Shown here piece after piece: positions 20,994 to 30,245 of a stretch of 64,000 nucleotides of DNA (positions within the stretch are counted from its first letter, which is position 1; each line of letters starts with the position of its first letter). A model generated the notes under the pieces. It saw nothing but the letters and a program-made list of their open reading frames with translations, made no database searches and had not been told where the DNA came from. The stretch comes from Blastobasis lacticolella. Lineage: Eukaryota > Arthropoda > Insecta > Lepidoptera > Blastobasidae. The position numbers and the translations under genes are program-made. Location of the stretch: the NCBI GenBank assembly GCA_905147135.1, contig LR990061.1, forward strand, positions 3,448,026 through 3,512,025, in the 5' to 3' direction.

Positions 20994-21097
20994 TTGGCAA
21001 CGGTCGTGTGACCATGGCCGTACGACGGACGTCGCCTGACCAATGGGAGACCTCAAAACAGACCGTCACACGACCGTAGTCGCACGACCGTTGCCAA
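20994..21097. repeat. Near-palindromic MITE-like element
   Basis: Perfect 15-bp terminal inverted repeats, TTGGCAACGGTCGTG at 20994-21008 and its complement at 21083-21097. Looser inverted similarity continues inward (CGACGG/GGTCGTGTGAC) and outward (CCTAA/TTAGG-like), so almost the whole 104 bp can fold back. There is no coding capacity. Confidence 0.6.
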
Positions 21098-21864
21098 CTA
21101 GGATAGCGCCTAAGTTTGAGGTAAGTTCGTAAAACGTTAGAGACGTTAGACAAACTGTAACTTGTATTTCCCTATGTAATAAGTATGAATCATTGTAGGT
21201 TTGGTTTTGATTCGTTTATATTGGGCATTACAGTGCTGCTTGTGTGTCTGTAGGTTTGTTGTTTTAAATCAATATTCAAACGTCCAACGCCGATCTAAAA
21301 TATCGACAGGAACGTCTCTCCTACGTAGTGATGAGTAATTATCCTTATGTTTAAGCAAGTGAACTTAGGATAAATATTGGAAAAATTTTAAAACTACTGG
21401 TAAAAAATATAATTTTGTTTTTCATTTCCAAACGCAATCTTTCCAAACCCATCACTACTCCCACAGCAACAAATGGAACATCTGGACATTTCATTAAAAA
21501 AAACAGCTGTTATTTATAAAAATAACAGGTGTATTGTGCGGCGAGTGTCAGCTTTCGCCGTGGCGATGGCGTTAGGAAATTTAATTTCCGCAGTTTCATT
21601 CGTGGACAGTCCGCAGTCCGTCGTTTAGTCCACTACTGTTACGCTTGTAGTCCAATACTTTTACGCGGGAAAATAACAGACTAACTATGCGTTTAATATG
21701 GTTTATCTTCACGTTGTAACGATAGGAGCTGGAGTTTGGTACTTTGTGTAGGGCTGTGTTTCAGATCCTGTTGCAGGCTCTTTTGTTAATTACGGACATA
21801 AATATGTATAGTAAGTTTGTTCAAAATTCTATAAATGCCAAAAAATTATCTGTTTTAGACATTA
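21098..21864. other. Unassigned stretch
   Basis: No gene recognised. A small inverted repeat CAGCTGTTATTTATAAAAAT/AACAGGTG lies near 21505-21530. Confidence 0.35.
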
Positions 21865-21992
21865 TCTGTAGGTGGACCCACGACCTGATAAAGAGCACAG
21901 GTACCAGCTGGATGCGGAAGGCACAGGACCAGCCTTTGTGGAGATCTCTGAGGGAGGCCTATGCCCAGCAGTGGGCGTCTTTCGGCTGATAT
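21865..21992 (+). pseudogene. LINE-7 C-terminus
   Basis: The frame ending at 21989 reads TSWMRKAQDQPLWRSLREAY then AQQWASFG and a stop, followed by ATATGATGA. This is the intact C-terminal block of an endonuclease/RT-type LINE; everything upstream of RWTHDL is missing. Confidence 0.75.
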
Positions 21993-22124
21993 GATGAGAC
22001 ATTATCTTACTCTACTAGGCCATGTCTCGTCCAAAGATAAATCCTGAATGTAGCACTGATCACTGATAAGCTATTATTTATTTTTATCTGTAAACAATTA
22101 TTGTACCAGCCAGTTAAATAAAAA

Positions 22125-22370
22125 CAAATCATCTTGGCGTTAAGTAACGCCAAGATGATTTGGGAAGGAGTAGGGAAGTCCCTATTATGCTCTCGCGCAC
22201 GAGGGTCTGGGGTCCGCCTTGATCAGGATTTGTCAGATCGACTGCCATCTGACCTCTGTGACTCTGCTACCAGATTGGATCATGGTTACACATTCTGTGA
22301 AGGCAGGTATCATCACGATATTTTCCCCCACCGTAAGAGCATCGATTAGTATTAAGCTATCATTGTAGCA
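22125..22370 (-). mobile_element. SINE-1 (headless) ending in a perfect palindrome
   Basis: The minus strand carries GCTCTTACGGTGGGGG, TGTAACCATGATCCAATCTG, CAGAGGTCAGATGGCAG and the GACCCTCGTGCGCGAGAGCA tail. Its end sequence AACGCCAAGATGATTTG is duplicated in inverted form, giving an 18-bp-arm palindrome at 22125-22162 with a 2-nt loop. Confidence 0.7.
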
Positions 22371-23504
22371 GCCAGTATTGTCTTTAAAAATGTTTCAATA
22401 TATTTATTCCTTTTTTGGTAAACGCACTGGCTGGAACCGCAGCCCGCGTTCACCGAAAACGTTCGAATCGCTCACAACAATGGCGGCCGCACTAACCGGA
22501 ATTGGCGCGGAAATTTTTGTTATCTTTTCGCGAGTTCCACGAACAGATTTTAAAATTGAGAACACAAATGTTGTGGCGGGGCGGTAAGATGGTGCTTCTC
22601 GATTTATTGGTTTTAACGGTTTGCGTTCTTTGTATGGGATTGTCAGTATTTTATTCATATGGACATTCAATTCACAGGGTGGACAGTAGGGTTTACTCGT
22701 CTTTTTTATTTTTTTTATTTACAGTCATTCATAACCTTATACCTAATTTAAAAAATATTCTACTTGTAACTTCAATTAAATTACAACTATATAATTTAGA
22801 TAAAACGACCTCTATGCAGCCCTGTAATAAGGGTTATATTTTAAAATTTAAACCGTCATCAAGAAATGTTCAATATATTTTAGGACAACAAGATGATGTC
22901 AATGTGTCTCAGTGTAATTAGCTCGTTGAAGTACTACATGTTTTTTTAGTTACACAATCTTTGACTTTTCGTAGCGAAAATACTTAATTCCTATCCTCTT
23001 GTGTAAGTTCTATAAGTAAAAAAAAATGGTAGTTTCTCAGCCTCTTGGCAGCTTTGTTTTCAGCCATATCATAGTCACCAAAAAGAAACGTGAATTTGGG
23101 TCAATACAAAAAAAAGTTTGTGTGCGAGGTTATGCACAACAAGCAGACAAGATGACGTACGATAACTGACGGCGCCCTCCCAGTCTACGTATAAATGACT
23201 GACGTATTCTGAAGCAAGAAACAGCGTCATTTTAGCGGCGCGTATCACGTTGCATTCATAATCGCTTAAGATAAGAACGCATTGTTATAAAATACTCCTC
23301 GTACGTTACGTTTGTCGAATGTGGTAATAGAATTTTGGAGTTGCTTAAGGATTTTGTTACGGCGGCGCCTAAAGGAAGGTTGAATTTTTATCTTTTTTGG
23401 AACTTTTATTACAAAAATACAGATGTCGGCGTGAACAATGCACATTACTTAGTTCGCTGTCAACTCTTACCGTCGTTCTCATATCTTATCAATAATAAAA
23501 CAAC
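22371..23504. other. Unassigned stretch with one longer frame (22502-22921, plus)
   Basis: A 139-codon plus-strand frame starts in a CpG-richer patch (22430-22590) and continues into AT-rich DNA. It encodes one hydrophobic stretch (LLDLLVLTVCVLCMGLSVF) but no recognised domain. A donor-like GTAAGA (22584) and an acceptor-like T-tract/ACAG (22724) would bracket a 141-nt in-frame segment. Probably chance, but it is one of the longest frames outside the transposon. Confidence 0.25.
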
Positions 23505-23645
23505 ATTTTGGCGTTAATGTCCCGGTTGTGCTCTCGCGCACGTGGGCCCGAAATCTGCCTTGAACATGATCCAGGATTTGGCAGATCAGACAATTACAGT
23601 GGAGCCACTGCCATCTGACCTCTGATACCCTGCTACCAGACCGTT
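23505..23645 (-). mobile_element. SINE-1 3' half
   Basis: The minus strand carries GGTCAGATGGCAGTGGCTCC, GATCTGCCAAATCCTGGATC and the GCGCGAGAGCACAACCGGGA tail, then CATTAACGCCAAAATG. Truncated at 23645. Confidence 0.7.
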
Positions 23646-23869
23646 ACTATTATTCTACAGAATTCAAAATTAACCTTTATATTTATTTATCTTTGAGATA
23701 GATTTCCTTATCTTTGCCGTAGAATGCCCACTGTTGGACGTAGATCTACCCCTACGCCTTCAACACCGATTTGTGCTTCTTGCATCTATATGCACAAAGT
23801 TCACTGTCCGTCTCAAGGTTGACCGTTTTGACGCCACAATGGACAGCACGTGGTTGCCCAGATGGAACA

Positions 23870-24010
23870 TGCTTTTTTTATTTTATGCAATGACAAAGGA
23901 GCAGATAGCCCACCTGATGGAAAGCGGTAACGCTAAGATGAGGTTGCAGTTAATAAAAATGCAGAACAGCAGGTGCGTTGTCACTGTGAGAAATGCCTCA
24001 TGCCTGTAAT
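23870..24010 (-). repeat. Worn LINE-tail-like repeat
   Basis: Contains CCACCTGATGGAAAGCGGTA next to a T-run (LINE-4-like 3' block) and a segment related to 19395-19520. Only partial similarity. Confidence 0.4.
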
Positions 24011-25160
24011 GAGCAGTTTTCCAATAGGTATCTAAAGCATTCCCAGCCACTCACTAGATGGCGCCCAGACAATTTTGGTAATTGTTAATCGCTTGAAATA
24101 GGTCCTTAGCAGACAGGATATAAACACTGGGTACGTTGTGTTAGATAATATTGTATTTGTCAATATTTTTCAACCATTTTAGAGGTTGTAATAATAACAT
24201 TGTGCCAACTTCTATAAATATTTCTTTTTGCATTTCGTTCAACCTTAAACAGTTATGTTTATATTAATAAACATTTTATTTTTAATTTTAGTATTAGTTG
24301 GCTGCATGAAATCACTGCCACCATCATACAGATTAAAAAAAGATTACCAAAATTGTAGTAGCGCCATCTATTGAGGCTTTTTGAAACCAACTGACAATAC
24401 CTACTGGAAAACTCCTCATTGCGTTGGCTACCTTATCCTTCGAACGACAGAAATAGATATGTAACGGACTCCTCAGGCTTGACAGAGTCCTCCTGCCTGT
24501 CGAGATACAGCTTATTCACCCTGGCCACCCACGCAAATAGCTAACTTTTCAAAACAATCAACTTAAAAAAAGAACACCATAACTGCATTCCAAATACGCG
24601 TTTCGCACGTTTTATTAATTATCCCTGTATGGCTGTATGGTGCGTCGACCTTTGGCAAGAGAAAAAAAGATCGTCTATGCCTTTGTACGACGCGTACAAC
24701 CATTAATTAGATATGGCGTACCTACGCATCCGTGAGAATCGCATATGCGTAGTATTTAGCTCAGTTCGTTGCTGTCAGAGTCAGTTATACTGACTAGATA
24801 TACCTGTATCAGAAACGTATGAGAGAATTTGTAACAGCAATTGATTTTAATTTGAATATTTTATGTATTAGGTAGGTAATACAGGTGTAATCTATATATG
24901 TAGAAGCTGGGATAGCTTCTGCCAGGGTCCGCTTTCATGCTCTTTCATTTCAATTGTCTCAGTACCGATTTTTTTAAATGTTATTGTGACGGAAAATTAT
25001 CATGTCGTGGCGTCCACGTGTAATTACTATTTCATTACATCTTTCTTTTTTTCTCTTATAACTCCACTTCGCCCGCTTATGGACTTATGGATCCTCGCGT
25101 CGTAATCTTGGACCTACTGCGGGTCCACAGAGGAAGGTTGTATGGTCTCATATGAAAAAT
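24011..25160. other. Unassigned stretch
   Basis: No gene recognised. Isolated AGATGGCGCC/GCGCCATCTA words at 24055 and 24361 are in opposite orientation around a 300-bp AT-rich segment and are probably coincidental. Confidence 0.35.
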
Positions 25161-25164
25161 AATC

Positions 25165-25425
25165 TAATTGACGACCTGAGTGGTTCAATGGTCAACACGG
25201 TGTGCCACGCAAGAGGTCCCGGGTTCGATTCCCGGTCGGGCAGAAATTGAAATTATGAATTTTAATTTCTGTTACGGGTCTGGGTGTTCTATGTATAATA
25301 AGTATGTAATAAAAAAAAAAGGTATGTAAGTAGTATATCAGTTATCTAGCAACCATAGTACAAACTTTGCTTAGTTTGGGGCTAGATGGCGCTGTGTGAA
25401 TTAGTCCACAAATATTTATTTATTT
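25165..25425 (+). mobile_element. SINE-2, full-length with tRNA-like head
   Basis: The head GACCTGAGTGGTTCAATGGT ... GGGTTCGATTCCCGGTCGGG carries A- and B-box-like motifs. The body and GGGGCTAGATGGCGCTGTGT block match the 5598 copy throughout, and it ends in an ATTTATTTATTT tail. Confidence 0.8.
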
Positions 25426-26319
25426 AATGTGCTGGTCCCTACGTAAAAGGCTTGATTAAATCACTGATAGAGTAACTTGGTACTTATCCCTATTGTCCTA
25501 AAAAGTAATTTATCATAGCTACGTCAATAATAACTTAAACTTTACTATGTAAATCCTATAGGTCCCGCGAATTCAATGTAAAGATCATGACCTTAGGCGT
25601 AAACGCTGCAAACCATCCACTGTTACTCGACCTTCCGCGGCAAAGAGACTTCATGGTCACATAGATCAGCTTATATTGGTGGTTAGGGACTCGGTACCAG
25701 TTATGTAAGAACTATGAGGTAGAATTAACTGCTCTAAGGGAAAGGTCGCAATAGTTGGTCAAGAAATAGTAGTTTGAGTCGTGGGTGTAACAGAAACTAT
25801 GGGTTTGTTTTATATTTACTTGCAAGTTATGTAATTCGATCTTTTACGTTTTTATTTTTATTATACTAAGAACGATATTTTTTGTTCCACTAATTCCCTT
25901 TTACCTTGTTTTGTATTCGAATTTACTGTTACTTTAAGGCCAAAATGCTGTAAATCAATTAGGGGTATTCGCAAATCACTGCAATACAGTTTCTAACTAA
26001 TGTAGTTCTTTTCGATTTAAATTATTATATGTAAAAACTGTTTTTGGGTCAAAATAAATCTTTAACATTAATTTGTAACTTGACATACGGTGATTTAGCA
26101 TATACATGGGCGATTTTATCACCATCCAGCGGGAGGCAGCCTTCTGCGCATCTTTTAAATGTTAGGGACATGGGACAATTTTTTTATCTCTAGCAATAGG
26201 GAAAGGCTTTTTGTCTTTTGTTGTTGTAATGTAAAGTGTCTGTCATTTCAATTTAATTGACAAAAAAATAAAACATGCTGATATACTGCCTTTCCATGAG
26301 TCCGTACTTACAAACTTTC
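25426..26319. other. Unassigned stretch
   Basis: No gene or repeat recognised. Confidence 0.4.
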
Positions 26320-26612
26320 GTATTAAATAACCTAACCAACAGAAAAGTCAGCCCCGACTAAGTTTACATATGCTCAAATATTTTCTAAACTACTAAATCG
26401 GTTTTAATGAATTAAAGCTACAAACTATCTCGATTAAACTGGCTTTCAAATAGACAAAACTGCATCCAAATCGGTTTATCCATTCGAGAGCTACGATGCC
26501 ACAGACAGATACACAAAGCCACAGCCACACGTCTAACTCATAACACCCTTTTTTTATAAATAGGGAATATTAGAATTTTTTTTTTTTCGTTGGGGTTTAA
26601 AAACATGTAAAA
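26320..26612 (+). repeat. REP-11 copy
   Basis: Aligns block by block with 16015-16262 (GACTAAGTTTACATATGCTC, ATTAAACTGGCTTTCAAATA, GAGCTACGATGCCACAGACA, TCGTTGGGGTTTAAAAA). It carries an extra TATAAATAGG segment and a T-run near its 3' end. Confidence 0.65.
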
Positions 26613-26867
26613 TTAATAGGATTAGTAGGACTATAGGCCGCAGGTGTATGGAAGACCCCCGTGTTTAGAACGTAAATGTCAAACCTTAACCTGGAAACCG
26701 TGAAGTATTATTTCAACTCCGCAGCTGCTGGCCTCGACTGCAGATCTTCGGATTGGTTGTTTTCGTATATTTTAGTACCTGTACCACTATAGCTGCATTT
26801 GTTTAACCTAGACTATTGCTACTCTTAAGCGTTTGCTCATTCATCTAAAGCCCTCCACTGATGAAGC

Positions 26868-26940
26868 CAGGGTTCCCCATGGAGTACAGGAGACCTTACT
26901 CAGCGGCTGGAATACAGTCCTACTAATATATTATTTTAAA
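26868..26940 (-). mobile_element. LINE-4 variant fragment, cut by HEL-9
   Basis: Contains AGGGTTCCCCATGGAGTACA, GGAGACCTTACTCAGCGGCT and GGAATACAG, the reverse complement of the mid part of the 8932-9250 copy. It stops where HEL-9 begins. Confidence 0.55.
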
Positions 26941-27240
26941 TTAGTGGACCCGGCGCGATTTCGTTTGCGTGTCATCCTAACCTACCCAACACCTACCCTA
27001 CACCTGCCCCAATACGACCCGATCCGAAAGAATTCTTACTTTTCCTTTTTTTTCTTGCTTATAAACTTTCCTCTTGAATCACTCTATCTATTGTTGAAAA
27101 CCACACTAAAATCTGCAACGAAGTTTAAAAGATCTAAGCGTATATACATAATATGTATACATACTCGCACATACTCGTACATAATATATAATAGTAGAGA
27201 CAGACGGCGGGAAGCGACTTTGTTTCATATAATATATAGA
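26941..27240 (-). mobile_element. HEL-9 Helitron-like element, continuous copy
   Basis: The minus strand begins TCTATATATTATATGAAACA and AAGTCGCTTCCCGCCGTCTG (27240), continues through TACGCTTAGATCTTTTAAAC and AATAGATAGAGTGATTCAAG, and ends CGCGCCGGGTCCACTAA (26941). The 5' TC and 3' CTAA (CTRR) are Helitron-like termini. 300 bp, non-coding. The 140-codon frame across it (26833-27255, plus) is chance. Confidence 0.65.
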
Positions 27241-27477
27241 CTCAAAAGTTTGTAAGGATGTTTGTTGCTTCTTCAGTCAAAAACTACATTGAGAATTTTG
27301 ATGAAATTTGGCAGCAACATAGCTTATAGTTTAAAATAGCACATAGATAATATTTTATCCAGAAATTCAATGTGGTTTCCGCGGGAACGAGTCTGGAACG
27401 TAACAACCGAATTTTATGCGGACGAAGTCGAGGACAAAAGCTAGTACCATACTATTTAAAATAGGCTGGCTTCGCTA

Positions 27478-27662
27478 TTTATTTTATACGGCACACAAAC
27501 GGCAAGCGGGTCAACCGATGGAAAGTGGTTACTGCCGCCTATGGACATCAGCAACACCAGGGGAGCTACCAATGAGTTGCCCGCCTCTGAAGCGACCCAC
27601 AACCCCATGCCATATCCAAGGAAACACTGTAGCTGAGAGCTCATTCCACATTCGAATCGCAA
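27478..27662 (-). mobile_element. LINE-4 3' end
   Basis: A minus-strand frame (27456-27662) reads VASEAGNSLVAPLVLLMSIG then a diverged end. The CCAACCGATGGAAAGTGGTT and CACCAGGGGAGCTACCAATG blocks match the family. Confidence 0.65.
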
Positions 27663-27854
27663 GGTGAGGTAAGTTTACATATTCAGAGGTACATAGTATC
27701 GATATGAAATATTGAACTTACTCCGACTGCACACAACTTTGAACCCTTTGACGTTACTGAAACCCAGTAAGGTTTCTTTCGAAATATGATCCAGTACCTT
27801 CCTTGTAAGGAATCTGTCTGCCAAATTTCAGGCAAGTTTGTATTATAGAGTTGT

Positions 27855-27912
27855 ATGTATTGCCGAGGTCGGTCGGTCCACCTGATGGAAAGTGGCTACC
27901 GTGGTCCGGGGG
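27855..27912 (-). repeat. LINE-4 block fragment
   Basis: Only GGTCCACCTGATGGAAAGTG and a few flanking bases survive. Confidence 0.45.
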
Positions 27913-28747
27913 CCGAAACCGCTTGCATCCACTACCTATCTCTTTCACACTCGCGGTAAGTTGCTAGAGGTTGAAAAGTCAAGCATTAAAAGGCGAGCGC
28001 TAGCGTGGATTCGAGCAGTGCACAAATAGGGCCAAATGATATCTGCAACCAAATAGGAGCGGATGCGGTGCCGGCCTTTGAGGTACCTGTAGACATGCCT
28101 TCCGAAGGGCCCCATGTTGTTGTATGTCTATGAACTCGTAAATGCGACAAATCTAACAATAAACTTATTGCTACAAACTAAAGATAACACTGAGCAAATT
28201 GTGGGCCATTTTTCTTGTCATTGGCAGCAGCAATCCACAAACATGTAACGTCAACATTTTTTGGGATTTGAAATTTAGGACGGCTTGTACCAAATTCTTA
28301 ATAGCGTTCAACAATTTAGCGAGCTTAAAAGTAATTTGTAAGCAATCTAGCAAAGCTAACAAATTGTCTCGCTAACATGTGTTACATGGACTAAAAGGGA
28401 AAATAAAACCGTTTTCAATTTTGGGCTATAGTCCCCCGGGGGTTGACTACTAAGTCAACCCATTATTTTATCTGATTAAAGGTATACTTAGCTAAAGTTT
28501 AATATAGTTGATCTAAGTAGCAAGATATCAGATGTTCTGTTGTCCCTGGCACAATATATCAAAAATCAAAGTGTCTATTTGTTTTCTATGCTTGTTTTAC
28601 ACATACGCATTCTAAATGGCAAACGAACTTGGCCGTTTAATGCCACGCACCGTTTTGATGAATGCAGTCTGTGGCACTAGCGATAGCATGCTAGGGCAGA
28701 CCTTGGTCAGATAAAACTTGTCCAACTTGTATTTAATTAGTGTTCGA
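27913..28747. other. Unassigned stretch
   Basis: No gene recognised. Confidence 0.4.
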
Positions 28748-29160
28748 GATGGGGTCTGAGTCACGGTTGCCAATATGGCCGACTTGCTAGTAAAGATTCA
28801 TTTAGATTGGACAATAGAAATAGTATATAGCAAATAGTGAGCAGTGACTGTTGTTTTCGTGTACCTCTTTCGTGAAACTGGGTTTCTTTGACAGAAAGAA
28901 GCTTGAAATAAATGACAGATGGGGTCAGATTCACGGTTGCCAATATGGCCGACTGGCTAGTAAAGATTAATTTAGATAGATAGATAAATTCTTTATTGCT
29001 CACACAAGAATAATTACATTAAAAAGTTCCGACAAAAAACCATAACTAGTTTAGATTGGACAATAGAGTACATAGCGAATAGTGAGCAATAACTGTTATG
29101 CATTCGTGTATTTTCTCACGAAACCGGGGACGTTTCTTTCATTGAAAGAAACTTGAAATG
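28748..29160. repeat. 170-bp tandem duplication, second unit interrupted
   Basis: Unit 1 starts GATGGGGTCTGAGTCACGG at 28748 and unit 2 starts GATGGGGTCAGATTCACGG at 28918, an offset of exactly 170. Both carry CACGGTTGCCAATATGGCCG, TTTAGATTGGACAATAGA, ATAGTGAGCA and AAAGAA-CTTGAAAT in order. Unit 2 is split by a 72-nt insertion at 28978-29049. Confidence 0.75.
28978..29049 (-). mobile_element. Short LINE 3' tail inserted with 7-bp target duplication
   Basis: The minus strand reads TGTGTGAGCAATAAAGAATT then (TATC)n, a LINE 3' end with microsatellite tail. It is flanked by TTTAGAT at 28971-28977 and 29050-29056. Unit 1 of the host duplication gives the empty site. Confidence 0.7.
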
Positions 29161-29186
29161 GCGCTGGCTATGTGACATTAAGCAGA

Positions 29187-29672
29187 CAGACCACGCGCTG
29201 TGAGATCTCGAATTCGTCATTTTCTCAGCCAATAAACTGTATTAAAACGTCACTGAAATTTATCTTTGACAATTTACGACTGTCGGAGATAGTTGAGAAA
29301 ATATTGTTTGTAAGCAATAGACATTTCAATGTCATTATTAATGTAGATATCTGGCTAGAAAAAATGTCATAGAGAGAGAATTAGGCCCCTGGGGGCCCCC
29401 ATTAATAATGACACTGAAATCTCAATTGCAGCCAAAAACAGGGTCGGCAACGCGTGGGTGATGCCCCTGGTATTGCAAACGTCCATAGGCTGCGGTGACT
29501 GCTTACCACCAGGCAGGCCGCAAGTTTATTTGCCACCTTATTGGTAAAAAAAAATTCTTAACTATCGTCGATAATCGTGTAAGGTCGAAGATACATTCAG
29601 TGACATTTTAAAACTATTTGTGGCAAGAGAAATGTCGAATTTGAGATGTCACAGCGCGAGAATAGGCTCCTA
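29187..29672. mobile_element. Foldback element with ~120-bp inverted arms (FB-12)
   Basis: The left arm (29187-29305, minus) and right arm (29550-29672, plus) are inverted copies: CGCGCTGTGAGATCTCG... against ...GAGATGTCACAGCGCG. The inner ATTAATAATGACA-TGAAAT blocks (about 29328-29342 and 29400-29420) are also inverted. A third copy of one arm is at 35525-35645. There are no coding frames. The centre holds a LINE-5 3' end (29440-29552). Confidence 0.65.
29440..29552 (+). mobile_element. LINE-5 3' end inserted in the foldback centre
   Basis: GGGTCGGCAACGCGTGGGTG, ATGCCCCTGGTATTGCAAAC and GTCCATAGGCTGCGGTGACT, then CCACCTTATTGGTAAAAAAA, match the LINE-5 3' end at 38185-38320 and the minus-strand copies at 9546-9860. 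Confidence 0.7.
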
Positions 29673-30089
29673 ATGGTAACCAGCAACTGTCGCCCATTAA
29701 GGGGCTACGGTTTTCATACAAATTTTATGTAACCTTATTATTTCTTTCAAGAATTTGACGTTTTTAATAACGTTTTTGCAAGATAATGTAATAGCAACTG
29801 ATCGCAGCATTACTCACGTCAAATTTAATTTCGATTAGAAAAGGACACAATATACCACAACAATAGAGAGCCACTGAAATAACAATAAAACAGCGGGAAC
29901 ATTATAGTATTTTTGATCGCTTGTCGATCGTCCGGAAAACCACGGCAATTCAATAAAAATGCATCGGCCACACCAAATATGTTTGGCTACCAGCCGGGAC
30001 ATACTAAAATTGCATAGTCTAGCTGGTATTTCGGCCATATTGCCCGGTAACTGAATTGCAGATACACATTTCAGTAAGAATATTGGCCT

Positions 30090-30245
30090 AGTAGAAATTG
30101 AAATGATGAATTATAATTTCTGAATGTATGTAAAAAAGCATATTATTAGTTATCTAACACCTCGTATCCATCATAACAACCTTTGCTTACTTTGGGTCTA
30201 GATGGCGCTGTGTGAATTTGTCCAAGCATATTCTTTATTTATTTA
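30090..30245 (+). mobile_element. SINE-2, 5'-truncated
   Basis: Begins at GAAATTGAAATGATGAATTA and keeps the TATCTAACACC and TAGATGGCGCTGTGTGAATT blocks and ATTTATT tail. An internal segment is deleted. Confidence 0.7.

Noticed and set aside
26833..27255. 140-codon open frame
   Set aside because: It runs across a LINE-4 fragment and a HEL-9 Helitron-like element. Its content is explained by the repeats.
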